A stretch of 64,000 bases of DNA from Rathayibacter oskolensis (GTDB taxonomy: Bacteria; Actinomycetota; Actinomycetes; Actinomycetales; Microbacteriaceae), in the NCBI RefSeq assembly GCF_900177245.1, contig NZ_FXBM01000003.1, forward strand, positions 124,001-188,000. Direction: 5' to 3'. The notes beneath the pieces were generated by a model that was given only the letters and a program-made list of their open reading frames with translations, did no database searches and was not told the origin of the DNA. The first letter of the stretch is position 1, and every line of letters starts with the position of its first letter. Shown here in pieces: positions 1-8,801 of the stretch. A program made the position numbers and the translations under genes.

Positions 1-9
1 CATGGTCAT
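1..9 (-). CDS. Start of the next gene of the sugar-importer operon (cut by window edge)
   Basis: Only the first codons are present. An ATG at 9 overlaps the permease stop as ATGA, and a second in-frame ATG lies at 3. An AAAGGA ribosome site sits five bases before the ATG at 3, while GGAG sits seven bases before the ATG at 9, so the start cannot be decided. In importer operons of this layout the next gene is often a glycoside hydrolase, but nothing of this product can be seen. Confidence 0.45.
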
Positions 10-923
10 CCTTTCACTCCGGATCCGAGATCGGTCGAGACGAAGTAGCGCTGGAACACGATGAACAGCACCACGACGGGGGCTGCGAGCACGACGGCGC
101 CCGCGAGGATCGCCCCGAACGGGTTGTCGGTCGACGACGCGACGTTCGAGATGTAGTTGGCCAACGACACGGCGAGCGGCTGCAGCGACGCGTCCTTGGT
201 GATGAGGAAGGGCCAGAGGAACTCGTTCCACGGGCCGATGAAGGTCAGCAGCACGGCCGTGACCAGTGCGGGGCGCACCAGCGGCAGAGCGATGGTCCAC
301 AGCAGCTTGATCTCGCCGGCGCCGTCGATGCGAGCGGCCTCGAACAGCTCCTTGGGCAGCTGCAGGAAGTACTGCCGGAAGATGATCACCGCCGTGGAGT
401 TGATCGCGAACGGCAGGATCATGCCGAGGTGGCTGTCGGCGAGCCCGTAGTCGCGCGCGATCAGCACGTAGAGCGGGATCTGCAGCAGCTGGAACGGGAT
501 GACCTGCACCAGCAGGGCGAGCGCGAAGACCGCGTTCCGTCCGCGCCACTGCAGCATCGCCAGCGCGTACCCGGCGAGGACGCCGAACACGATGGTGCAC
601 AGCAGCACCCCGCCGGTGAAGATCCCGGAGTTGACGAGACCCGTGAGCAGGCTGATCCGCTCGTTGACGTTGACGTAGTTGTCGAGCGTCAGGTTCCCCG
701 GCTCGGGCAGTGCGCCCGCGAGGGTGGGATCGGGATCCGTCTGGAGTGACCCGATGACCATGTAGTAGAAGGGGAACAGGAAGACGATCGCTCCGAGCCC
801 CAGCACCGTGCCCCGCAGGATCACCTGGAATCGGCTCGTGCCGACGGGGCGGCGGCGACCCGCCTGCTTCTCGGTCTCGGCGACCAGAGGGGCGGCCCCT
901 CCGGCGCTCAGCTGCGCGGTCAT
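6..923 (-). CDS. Carbohydrate ABC transporter permease, MalG/CUT1 type
   Basis: This is one of the two membrane subunits of a sugar ABC importer (about 305 aa). It has an N-terminal membrane helix near residues 30-50, further hydrophobic helices, and the EAA loop (sequence EAARIDGAG) followed by IALPLVRPAL, which docks the ATPase. The C-terminus FVSTDLGSGVKG is typical of MalG-like proteins. The ATG at 923 overlaps the stop of the preceding permease by four bases (ATGA), so the two are translationally coupled. No ATPase gene is nearby; a shared MsiK-like ATPase, common in actinobacteria, is likely. Substrate unknown. Confidence 0.93.
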   Translation of the reverse strand: MTAQLSAGGAAPLVAETEKQAGRRRPVGTSRFQVILRGTVLGLGAIVFLFPFYYMVIGSLQTDPDPTLAGALPEPGNLTLDNYVNVNERISLLTGLVNSGIFTGGVLLCTIVFGVLAGYALAMLQWRGRNAVFALALLVQVIPFQLLQIPLYVLIARDYGLADSHLGMILPFAINSTAVIIFRQYFLQLPKELFEAARIDGAGEIKLLWTIALPLVRPALVTAVLLTFIGPWNEFLWPFLITKDASLQPLAVSLANYISNVASSTDNPFGAILAGAVVLAAPVVVLFIVFQRYFVSTDLGSGVKG

Positions 924-1879
924 GAGTTCCTCTCCCCGGCGAAGCGGTTCTGCAGGTAGGCGATGATCAGGACGCCGATGACCAGCACGACGCCGATCGC
1001 CGAGGCCACGTCGGGCTGCCCCTGCTGGATCCCCAGCTGGTACATCAGCAGCACGGGCGAGGCCGAGGCCCCGTTGGGTCCGCCGCCTCCGGTGAGGAGG
1101 TAGGGCTCGGTGAACAGGTTCGCGCCGGTCACCGTCGAGATCAGCAGCACCAGCAGCGTCGCCGGTCGCACGGTCGGCACGGTGACCGAGAGGAACTGCC
1201 GCACCTTCCCGGCTCCGTCCATCGACGCCGACTCGTACAGCTCCTTCGGCACGTTCTGCAGCGCGGCGAGGTACAGCAGGATGTAGAACCCGAGCTGCTT
1301 CCACGTCACGTAGATCGCGATGATCGGCATGGCGAGCTGGTCGTTGATCAGCCACGACGGGTTCGGCGCGAGCGGCCCGAGCAGGCTGTTGACCAGCCCG
1401 TTCCCGTTGAAGAGGAAGAGCCAGACCGCGACGACGGCGACGCTCGCCGAGACGTAGGGCACGTAGAAGCTCACCCGGAGGAACGTGCGCAGGTGCACGA
1501 CCTTGTCGAGCGCCGAGGCGAGCAGCAGCGCGAGGATCACGGTCAGCGGCACGTTGATCACCAGGAAGATCCCGATGTTGCCGAACGAGCGGATGACCTG
1601 CGGGTTCGAGAACGCGGTGACGAAGTTCTCGAAGCCCACGAAGGGGCGCTCGACCTGCACTCCGGGAGCGGCGAAGAAGAAGTCGTGGAAGGCGATGTAG
1701 ATCGAGTACCCGACCGGGAACGCGAAGACCGCGAGCACGAAGACCAGGTAGGGGCTCCCGAAGAGCAGCCCGAGCGGCTGGGGCCCGAGGACGCGGCGGA
1801 GCAGACTCCGCTTCGCGCCGGGCCCCGGGGCCCCGGCGCCGGTGGGCGTCGGGGCCTCGGAGGCGGTGACGGCGGTCAT
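920..1879 (-). CDS. Carbohydrate ABC transporter permease, MalF/CUT1 type
   Basis: This is the partner membrane subunit of the same importer (319 aa). It has about six hydrophobic helices after a polar N-terminal tail of about 35 residues. The EAA loop (YESASMDGAGKVRQF, then VPTVRPATL) marks it as the MalF-type member of a CUT1 system. It lies 7 bp downstream of the binding-protein gene and is coupled to the next permease by a four-base overlap. It acts in the cytoplasmic membrane. The sugar cannot be named from sequence. Confidence 0.93.
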   Translation of the reverse strand: MTAVTASEAPTPTGAGAPGPGAKRSLLRRVLGPQPLGLLFGSPYLVFVLAVFAFPVGYSIYIAFHDFFFAAPGVQVERPFVGFENFVTAFSNPQVIRSFGNIGIFLVINVPLTVILALLLASALDKVVHLRTFLRVSFYVPYVSASVAVVAVWLFLFNGNGLVNSLLGPLAPNPSWLINDQLAMPIIAIYVTWKQLGFYILLYLAALQNVPKELYESASMDGAGKVRQFLSVTVPTVRPATLLVLLISTVTGANLFTEPYLLTGGGGPNGASASPVLLMYQLGIQQGQPDVASAIGVVLVIGVLIIAYLQNRFAGERNS

Positions 1880-1886
1880 GTCAGGG

Positions 1887-3185
1887 TCACTGCTGGCCGG
1901 CGAGTCCGGTGACGGTCTCGGCCGCTCCGTCGAGGGCCGTCTTCACGTCGCCCTCGCCGAAGATCACGGTCTCGCCCCAGGCGTCGCGGATCGCCTGCAG
2001 CATCTGCACCGTGTTGGGTCCCGAGGGCACCTCGATGGTGCGGCTCGCCTGGTCGCCGAAGCGCTGGTAGGCGGGGTTGGCCTCGAAGTAGTCGGCGTAG
2101 GTGGTCTGCAGATCGGTGCGCAGCGGCATCTGGCCGGTGGTCTCGAGCAGCGAGCGGTCCTGCTCCTCGCTCGTGGCGAACTTCAGCACCTCCCAGGCGG
2201 TGCCCTTGTTCTCGCACGCGCTGTAGAGGCCGACGTTCTTCGCGTCGCTGAAGGTCCAGGTGTCCTCGGCGGGCGTGCCCTCGGGGGTCGGCACCGAGAC
2301 GGAGCCCCAGTTCAGGTCGGGGTACACCGAGACCGCCCACGGGCCGACGATCGACATGGCGGCCTGGCCGTCGGCGAAGGCGTCGCCCTGGTACTGCTCG
2401 CGTCCGGCGAGGCCCTGGTCGTAGAGGCTCTTCCAGAACTCCGCGACCTCGTAGCCGTCCTCGTCGGCGAAGGTGGCCTCGCCGTCCTCGACGAGCCCCT
2501 CGCCTCCGGTCGCCGCGGCGTAGAGCGGCATGAAGTCGAACTGGGTCTGGAAGAACTCGCTGGTGGGCGCGGGCTGGATGGCGGCGGGCGCCGCTCCGGA
2601 CTCGACCAGCGTCTTCGACGTGGCGAGGAACTCGTCGTAGGTGGCGAGCGAGGGGTTCTCGGGGTCGAGACCGGCCTGGGCGAAGATGTCCTTGTTGTAG
2701 AAGATGACGACCGGGTTGCTCTTCCACGGCATCTGGAAGTAGTCGCCGTCGGCGTTCTGGTACTGCTCGGCGAGGTCGCCGCTGCGGGTCTCGATGTAGT
2801 CCTCGCCGTCCTCGAACTCCGACAGGTCGACGAGGCCGCCCTGCCGCTCGAACTGTCCGACGGCGCTCGGGGCGGTGTTGAACACGAGGCACGGCGCGTT
2901 GCCGGCGGTGATCGCGGCTCCGATGACCTCCTCGCTGCTCTTGCCGGCGGGGATCTCCTGGCCGGTGATCTCCTGGTCGGGGTTCTCGGCGTTCCACGCC
3001 TCGACCATCGCCTTGCCCCAGGCGACCTCCTGCTCGTTGTTCGAGTACCAGATCGTGATCGGTCCGGTCGCGGTGAGGTCGGTGGAGGCGCCTCCCCCTC
3101 CGCCGCTGCAGGCGGTGAGTCCGAGGGTGGCCAGGGAGGCGATGCCGATCCCGGTGAGCAAGCGTCTCTTCAGCGAGGTGCCCAT
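1887..3185 (-). CDS. Sugar-binding lipoprotein of ABC importer
   Basis: This is an extracellular solute-binding protein of family 1 (432 aa) that captures the sugar and delivers it to the two permeases downstream. The start at 3185 gives a lipoprotein signal: MGTSLKRR, a hydrophobic core, then the lipobox LTAC before a glycine run, so the mature protein is anchored by its cysteine near residue 25. An AAGGAGAAC ribosome site precedes the ATG. The body has the SBP_1 pattern (ITIWYSNNEQEVAWGKAMVEAW; residues such as PWKSNPVVIFYNK). It is the first gene after the LacI gene and probably the most highly expressed. Confidence 0.93.
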   Translation of the reverse strand: MGTSLKRRLLTGIGIASLATLGLTACSGGGGGASTDLTATGPITIWYSNNEQEVAWGKAMVEAWNAENPDQEITGQEIPAGKSSEEVIGAAITAGNAPCLVFNTAPSAVGQFERQGGLVDLSEFEDGEDYIETRSGDLAEQYQNADGDYFQMPWKSNPVVIFYNKDIFAQAGLDPENPSLATYDEFLATSKTLVESGAAPAAIQPAPTSEFFQTQFDFMPLYAAATGGEGLVEDGEATFADEDGYEVAEFWKSLYDQGLAGREQYQGDAFADGQAAMSIVGPWAVSVYPDLNWGSVSVPTPEGTPAEDTWTFSDAKNVGLYSACENKGTAWEVLKFATSEEQDRSLLETTGQMPLRTDLQTTYADYFEANPAYQRFGDQASRTIEVPSGPNTVQMLQAIRDAWGETVIFGEGDVKTALDGAAETVTGLAGQQ

Positions 3186-3243
3186 GGTGTTCTCCTTCGT
3201 TCTGTCGTGCGCGTGCGCGGCGGTGCGCTCGCGTCTCGGGTGG

Positions 3244-4260
3244 TCACGACCGCGGCGGGGCGGTCGAGTGGCGCACCACGAGCCCTGCGGGCTCGAGGTC
3301 GGTGTCGTGGGCGCTCCCCTTCTCGATGAGCTCGAGGAGGGTGCGGGCGGCGGCCTCGCCCCAGCGCGCGGGGCGCGTGCGGGCGGAGGTGAGCGTGGGG
3401 TAGACGTGGGCGGCGATCTCGGAGTCGTCGAATCCGGTGATCGAGAGGTCGTCGGGCAGGCGCAGACCGCGGGTGTGCGCGACTCCGAGGCCGGCGATCG
3501 CCATCGGGTCGTTCGCGTAGACGATCGCGGTCGGCGTCTCGGCGAGATCGAGGAGCGTCTCGGTCGCGGCGGCGCCCTGGCCGGCACTGAAATCCGTGCG
3601 GACGACGGGGCCGGGCGTGAGGCCCGCCTCCGTGCAGGCCCGCTCGAACGCCTCGCGGCGGCGCAGGGAGTGCAGCAGGTGGTCGGGTCCCGCGACGTGG
3701 GCGATCCTCCGGTGCCCGAGGCCCGCGAGGTGCTGCACGGCGTCGGTGATCCCGGCCGTGTCGTCCATGACGACGGCGGGCGAGGCGGAGCCGTCGTAGC
3801 GGCCGAGCGTGACGGCGGGCATCCCGAGCTCGGCGAGGAGCCCGGGGCGGGCGTCGTCGCTGCGCAGGTCCGAGAGGAACACGCCGTCGACGCGACGGTC
3901 GGCGGCGAGGGTGCGGTAGACCGCCTCCTCGGAGGCGCCCGGCTCGACCACGCTCAGCACGAGCACCCGCCCGCGCTCGGCGAGCACCCGCTCGACACCC
4001 GAGATGAAGGAGGGGAAGAACGGGTCGGCCGCGATGACCTCGGGGTCTCGGGCGACGACCAGGCCGACGGCGAACGAGACGCTCGTCGAGAGGGAGCGGG
4101 CGGTGAGGCTCGGGCGGTAGCCGAGCTCGGAGGCGATGCGGAGGATGCGCTCGCGGGAGTCCGGCGAGACGCCGGGCCGGTCGTTGAGGGCGAACGACAC
4201 GAGGGCCTTGCTGACTCCGGCCTCACGGGCGACGTCGAGGATGGTCGGTCTGCTGGCCAT
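3244..4260 (-). CDS. LacI-family transcriptional regulator
   Basis: This is a 338-aa repressor with an N-terminal LacI helix-turn-helix (PTILDVAREAGVSKALVSFA, about residues 4-24) and the YRPSLTARSL hinge. A periplasmic-binding-protein-like sugar-sensing domain follows. The ATG at 4260 is chosen because AGGGAG lies six to seven bases upstream; an ATG at 4281 has no good ribosome site. It precedes the importer genes in the same direction, 58 bp from the binding-protein start. It probably represses itself and the operon through the perfect palindrome at 4305-4331. Confidence 0.93.
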   Translation of the reverse strand: MASRPTILDVAREAGVSKALVSFALNDRPGVSPDSRERILRIASELGYRPSLTARSLSTSVSFAVGLVVARDPEVIAADPFFPSFISGVERVLAERGRVLVLSVVEPGASEEAVYRTLAADRRVDGVFLSDLRSDDARPGLLAELGMPAVTLGRYDGSASPAVVMDDTAGITDAVQHLAGLGHRRIAHVAGPDHLLHSLRRREAFERACTEAGLTPGPVVRTDFSAGQGAAATETLLDLAETPTAIVYANDPMAIAGLGVAHTRGLRLPDDLSITGFDDSEIAAHVYPTLTSARTRPARWGEAAARTLLELIEKGSAHDTDLEPAGLVVRHSTAPPRS

Positions 4261-4304
4261 CGCGTGCTCCCTGCTCGTCATCGAGTGGTGTCGTCCGGGT
4301 CGAT

Positions 4305-4331
4305 CTGAACCGGTTTTGTAAACCGGTTCAG
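4305..4331. promoter_or_regulatory. LacI-type operator, perfect inverted repeat
   Basis: Twelve-base arms CTGAACCGGTTT (4305-4316) and AAACCGGTTCAG (4320-4331) are perfectly inverted around the three bases TGT. Each arm also contains the smaller palindrome AACCGGTT. It lies 45 bp upstream of the chosen LacI start, where autoregulation of the lacI-importer operon would be expected. The symmetry is seen directly; binding by the adjacent LacI protein is inferred. Confidence 0.8.
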
Positions 4332-4401
4332 GGCACGCTAACAGATCTGCCGCCCGAAGTGGGGCACGGGCCTTCGCCGATCAGCTCCGTCGGCCGTCGA
4401 T

Positions 4402-4441
4402 CGGCCGCGGCGCGACGGAAGCCATCGGCGCGCCGTGGCCG
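4402..4441 (-). terminator. Hairpin after the lipoprotein gene
   Basis: Arms CGGCCGCGGCGCG (4402-4414) and CGCGCCGTGGCCG (4429-4441) pair with a single mismatch around a 14-base loop. The hairpin lies 31 bp past the stop of the minus-strand lipoprotein gene. There is no clear U-tract, which is common for actinobacterial terminators. Confidence 0.45.
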
Positions 4442-4471
4442 TCCGCTCCGTCTCGCCCGATGGGTGCGCGC

Positions 4472-5215
4472 TCAGACGCCCCAGTTCACGAACGGGGCGC
4501 GGATGCTCGAGACCGCGATCTCGTCCTCCGCGAGCACGCCGACGGAGTTCGTCAGGTCACCGCCGTTCTGCGTTCCGATCACCGTCTCGTCGAATCGGAA
4601 GTACGCGAGGGAGACGCCGGCCCCGCTGTCGACCAGTCCCTCCGGATGCTCGGCCTGCACCTCGGCCGTGGTGTCGCCGACCGAGACGCCGCCCAGGGTG
4701 CTGATCGCGACGTCGCCGACGACCGGCGCGGTCGCCTCGAGCTGGAAGTCGGGCTCGGGGTAGGTCGACTCCGGCCCTCCGGCGTCGTAGACCTCGTAGT
4801 CGCGGTAGGCGAATCCCGGCCAGCTCGACTTGCGGCTGCTGTAGCCCTCGTACGGGATGTCGTCCGATTCGGTCGGAGCACTGCCGAACGCCTCCGTGAG
4901 GGCCGCCACCGCGCCGGTGCCGTTGCGGTACTCCCACGTTCCCAGCTCGACTCCGGAGTCGTCGACCAGCGTGAACGACGTCGGCCCCATCAGCAGGGCC
5001 GCCGCGTCCGCTACCGCGGGCGTCGCGGAGGCGGTGGGCGTCGCCGCCGCCGGATCGGTGGCGGTCGGCGTCGTGGAGGCGGTCGCCGCCGGCGCCGCAC
5101 TGCCCGCGGTCGTCGGGTCGGCGGTCGGATCGGCGCCGGGAACGCATCCGGCGAGGGAGGCGGCGACCGCGCCGGTCAGGAGGACGGCGACGAGCGCACG
5201 GGAACGGACGGACAT
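4472..5215 (-). CDS. Secreted lipoprotein of unknown function
   Basis: The predicted protein has 247 aa with a lipoprotein signal (MSVRSRALVAVLLTG, lipobox LAGC near residue 24). A low-complexity Ala/Thr/Pro linker of about 45 residues follows, then a globular domain of about 170 residues. Thr/Pro-rich linkers after a lipid anchor usually hold a domain away from the membrane. The domain starts near ALLMGPTSFTLVDDSGVELG and includes a repeated GGVSVGDTTAEV-like segment, but no family is recognised. It stands alone between the LacI promoter region and the amine gene cluster. Confidence 0.8.
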   Translation of the reverse strand: MSVRSRALVAVLLTGAVAASLAGCVPGADPTADPTTAGSAAPAATASTTPTATDPAAATPTASATPAVADAAALLMGPTSFTLVDDSGVELGTWEYRNGTGAVAALTEAFGSAPTESDDIPYEGYSSRKSSWPGFAYRDYEVYDAGGPESTYPEPDFQLEATAPVVGDVAISTLGGVSVGDTTAEVQAEHPEGLVDSGAGVSLAYFRFDETVIGTQNGGDLTNSVGVLAEDEIAVSSIRAPFVNWGV

Positions 5216-5331
5216 GGCGGTGGACCCCCGGAGAGCGGACAGCGGAAGCGCGACTCGCCCCCTCCGCACATCATCCGGCGGTGGAGCCCCGAGAAGGCGC
5301 CCTGCGCGATAACGATCGCGATACCGCCGCC

Positions 5332-6747
5332 TCAGAACGAGGGCGCCCGCGAGATCCAGCCCGTCGCCTCCTCGATCGCACGGGTGACGGCGAGCAGCTG
5401 CGCCTCGCGGCCGTGGCGACCGACGACCTGCACGCCGACGGGGAGGCCTCCGGCGGTGAAGCCGGCCGAGGTCACGACCACCGGATGCGCGGTGAGCGTC
5501 AGGCGGTTCGCGAGCATCTGCCAGGTGAAGTAGCGGTCGAAGCGCGCGCCGTCCACCTCCGGCACCCACTCGAGCTCGGCGGGCGGCGCCACCACCGGGG
5601 TCGCGGGCAGGATCAGCACGTCGTGCCGCTCGAGCAGCGCCGCGGTGTCGCGGAAGAGGCGCGTGCGGCGCTCGTAGGCGTCGGCCAGCTGCGTCGCCGT
5701 CGTCGCGCGACCCTGCGTCACGTTGCGGAGGTAGTCGGGCCGGAACCCGGTCGCGCCCGCGTCGACGGCGTGGCGGCCGCCGAGGAAGAACTCGAACGTC
5801 TCGATCGTCTCCCAGGCCTCGTCGGCGCCCGCGAAGTCCGGCTCGTCGAGCTCGATCAGCGCGCCGAGACCCTCGAGCTGCGAGGCGAACGCGGCGTGGG
5901 CGAGGCGCACCTCCGGGTCGATCGGCAGCCCTCCCGCGTCGGCGCTCCACGCGATGCGGAGGCCGGCGACCGACACGGGCCGCGCCTCGTGCACCGGCAG
6001 CGACGACAGCGGCCAGACGCTCTTCTCGACCGACAGCGCACCGAGGAACAGCGCCGCATCGGCGGAGTCGCGCGCCATCGGGCCGGTCACGCCGTGCGGG
6101 GTCCACGCATTGCCGGTGCGTCCGCTCGCGACGCGCCCCGGGCTCGGCCGCACGCCCACGACGTTGCAGAACGCGGCCGGGTAGCGCAGGCTGCCGCCGC
6201 TGTCGGAGCCGTCGGCGATCGGCAGCATCCGGGCGGCGAGCGCGGCGGCCGCGCCTCCGCTCGAGCCGCCCGCATGCCGGGAGGTGTCCCACGGGTTCAC
6301 CGTGGTGCCGAAGACCGGGTTGAAGGTCAGCACCCCCTGACCCATCTCGGGGGTGTTCGTCTTGCCGATGATGATCGCGCCGGCCTCGCGGAGGAGGGTC
6401 GCCAGCACGCTGTCGTGCGCGGCCGGCGCGGCGTCGGCGAAGGCCGCGGAGCCGTTGATCGTCGGGAAGCCGGCGACGTCCATCAGGTCCTTCACCGCAG
6501 TGGGCAGGCCGTGCAGCGGAGGGAGCGCCTCCCCCGCCGCGAGCGCCTCGGCGGTGCGCCGGTCGGCCGCCTCCGCAGCGGCGAGCGAGACCGAGTCGGG
6601 CTGCTGCGAGACGACGGCGCGGAGGGAGGGGTTCCGCTCCTCGATCCGCTCGAGGTGCGCGCGCATCACCTCGACCGCCGACACCTCGCGGGAGGCGACG
6701 GCCGCGGCGAGCGAGACGGCGCTGCGGTCGGCGAGATGCTCCGCCAT
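5332..6747 (-). CDS. Amidase (amidase-signature family)
   Basis: The 471-aa product belongs to the amidase-signature hydrolases, which cleave amides with a Ser-cisSer-Lys triad. The lysine lies in LPTAVKDLMDVAG and the glycine/serine motif is HAGGSSGGAAAALAAR followed by DGSDSGGSLRYPAAFC, which supplies the two serines. The length is normal for the family. The ATG at 6747 overlaps the copper amine oxidase stop by one base (TGATG), so it is the last gene of a coupled cluster. It may hydrolyse an amide made or released by the upstream enzymes; the substrate is unknown. Confidence 0.92.
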   Translation of the reverse strand: MAEHLADRSAVSLAAAVASREVSAVEVMRAHLERIEERNPSLRAVVSQQPDSVSLAAAEAADRRTAEALAAGEALPPLHGLPTAVKDLMDVAGFPTINGSAAFADAAPAAHDSVLATLLREAGAIIIGKTNTPEMGQGVLTFNPVFGTTVNPWDTSRHAGGSSGGAAAALAARMLPIADGSDSGGSLRYPAAFCNVVGVRPSPGRVASGRTGNAWTPHGVTGPMARDSADAALFLGALSVEKSVWPLSSLPVHEARPVSVAGLRIAWSADAGGLPIDPEVRLAHAAFASQLEGLGALIELDEPDFAGADEAWETIETFEFFLGGRHAVDAGATGFRPDYLRNVTQGRATTATQLADAYERRTRLFRDTAALLERHDVLILPATPVVAPPAELEWVPEVDGARFDRYFTWQMLANRLTLTAHPVVVTSAGFTAGGLPVGVQVVGRHGREAQLLAVTRAIEEATGWISRAPSF

Positions 6748-8762
6748 CAGCGGCCACCGTCGTGGTCGTGCTGCTGCGGTGCGTGCTCGTGGCCGGCGTG
6801 CGCATCGGAGGCGTGCGCCGCGTGCCCCGCGTGATCCCCGTGCCCCGCGTGATCCCCCGCCGGCATCGCGCAATGGTCCGACTCCGCCGACGCCGGCACG
6901 TCGAGCGAGGGGTTGCGGTCGAAGAAGCCGTCGGGCTCGAGGCGCAGGCTGATGCGGTCGACCGGCATGATCGGCCACTGCTCCGGGCGCGGGAAGTGGT
7001 GCACGCCGAGCACCGGCCAGAGCACGAGCCGCTCGTTCTCGAGCGAGCGGTCCTCCTGCTGCCACACGTGCACGCCGTCGTCGCCGAGCTCTCCCTGGTT
7101 GGGGTACTCGCCGGCGATGAAGCGCTGCTCGGGATCGAACGCGCTCGCCCAGAGGTGCTGCGCGACGAAGGGCGCCTTGCGCTCGACGACGCTGCCGGGG
7201 CGGGCGTAGAGCTGCGCGGTGTTCTGGATCGCGAGCCGGTAGGCGGTGCTCTCGCCGTAGCGGTTCTGCGCCGACTCGCTCTCGACGCGCCAGTGCAGGG
7301 CGCGCGCGGGGTCGGCTCGACGCGCGCCGAGCGCCTCCGTCGACAGCGGCGTCTCGACCGCGATGCAGGCGTTGCCGTAGGGGTTCGTCGTCTCGTCGGG
7401 GTCGGCCTCGGCGTGCACCTCGACGAGGCGGTTGAGCGGCCCGTCGATCGCGGTGTCGAGCCGCACCGCGAAGTAGTGCTGGTGGGTGGGCGCCTGCACG
7501 TTCGGCGCGACCAGCCGGCCCGAACGGGGCGTCTCGCCGTCGGCGATGCCGCTGACCGACATCAGCCCCGTGAGCTTCACCTCGAGCTCGATCGAGCCGT
7601 CCTGGTACAGCGACCAGTAGAAGCCGTAGTCGTAGTTCGCGACCGTCGCGAAGCTCGAGATCACCAGGCGGCGGCTGCGGCGCACCTCGGCGCTTCCCGT
7701 GCGCGTGTTGACGTGCTTCCAGAGGATGGAGTCGTCCTCCTCGTGCAGGCAGATGCCGTTGGCGATCGTCTGCGGCTCGCCGTGGCCGTCGAGGTACTCG
7801 ACGTCGAAGTAGCGGATCTCGCCGAGGCAGTCGCAGCCGAGCTCGAGGCTCGCCGTGAGCGGGCCCGCGCCGTACTCGCCCCAGTCGAAGAAGTTCTTGC
7901 GGTACGCGGTCGGGTCGCTGTCGAGATAGGGCACGTACATCTCGTTGACGGCGGCGCGCGCCAGCACGGGCCGCTCGACGCCGTGGTCGAGGTAGGTCAC
8001 CTCGTGCAGCACGAGCCCCTCGCGGTGGCTGAAGCCGACCCGGAACGACCAGTTCTGCCAGGTGACGCGATGCCCCTCGATCGCGAACCCCGGGCCGTCG
8101 GCCTGCACGATGTCGAGCGTCGAGACCTCGCGGTCCGGCCCCCAGGTGCCGGCGGTGTAGGTGCCGGTCTCGCTCGCCATCGGGATCACGCCGTGATCCT
8201 CGATGCGGATCACCTCGAGGGTGTCGAGGTCGAGGATGGGCACGAGCCCGGCGACCGGGCGCGCGTAGCCGTTGTCCTCGGGGAACTCGCGGTACCAGAC
8301 GGTGCCCCAGCTGAGGCGCCGGTCGGCGAGATCCTCGGGCACGAAGCCGGTGATCGACTCCGGATCGACCCAGACCAGCGACGTGTCGGTGATGCCGCGG
8401 AGCGCGAGCGCCTCCTTCAGCAGCGGCGACTCGCGGGCGGCGCGCGCGATCATGCGCGCCTCGTCGCTCGAGACACCGGGGCGGCGGTGATCGACGTCGG
8501 TCCAGACCTCGACGATCGCGGGGCTCGACGGGCCGGCGGTCCAGCCGCGCACCTCCCACGCCGCTCGGGCGTCGGGATCCATCACGACCAGGCGCACGGG
8601 GCGGGCGCCGCCGGGCTCGACGCCGCGCGCCTTCTCCTCGTCGAGCGAGATCCCCCAGAAGCGCGGGCGCTCGCCGATGCGGTCGCTGCTGCGCACCGCG
8701 GCGACGAAGGAGGCGATCTCGGCCGAGTCGAGCGGGTCGAGGACGTGGGCGGTGGAGCTCAT
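6747..8762 (-). CDS. Copper-containing primary-amine oxidase with His-rich tail
   Basis: This 671-aa enzyme oxidises primary amines to aldehydes, with release of ammonia and peroxide, using copper and topaquinone. The quinone precursor tyrosine is in ANYDYGFYW (Tyr near residue 377). The catalytic base aspartate is in FFDWGEYG (near 293). Copper histidines appear in THQHYF and in the late motif HHFPRPEQWPIMP. No signal peptide is seen, so it acts in the cytoplasm. After the catalytic domain ends near DVPASAE there is an extra tail of about 45 residues very rich in histidine, which could hold or deliver copper. It is flanked by GGT-like and amidase genes. Confidence 0.95.
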   Translation of the reverse strand: MSSTAHVLDPLDSAEIASFVAAVRSSDRIGERPRFWGISLDEEKARGVEPGGARPVRLVVMDPDARAAWEVRGWTAGPSSPAIVEVWTDVDHRRPGVSSDEARMIARAARESPLLKEALALRGITDTSLVWVDPESITGFVPEDLADRRLSWGTVWYREFPEDNGYARPVAGLVPILDLDTLEVIRIEDHGVIPMASETGTYTAGTWGPDREVSTLDIVQADGPGFAIEGHRVTWQNWSFRVGFSHREGLVLHEVTYLDHGVERPVLARAAVNEMYVPYLDSDPTAYRKNFFDWGEYGAGPLTASLELGCDCLGEIRYFDVEYLDGHGEPQTIANGICLHEEDDSILWKHVNTRTGSAEVRRSRRLVISSFATVANYDYGFYWSLYQDGSIELEVKLTGLMSVSGIADGETPRSGRLVAPNVQAPTHQHYFAVRLDTAIDGPLNRLVEVHAEADPDETTNPYGNACIAVETPLSTEALGARRADPARALHWRVESESAQNRYGESTAYRLAIQNTAQLYARPGSVVERKAPFVAQHLWASAFDPEQRFIAGEYPNQGELGDDGVHVWQQEDRSLENERLVLWPVLGVHHFPRPEQWPIMPVDRISLRLEPDGFFDRNPSLDVPASAESDHCAMPAGDHAGHGDHAGHAAHASDAHAGHEHAPQQHDHDGGR

Positions 8763-8801
8763 GGCGTTCCTTCGGGTCGGAGCTTCGGAGGTGTCGGAGG
8801 G

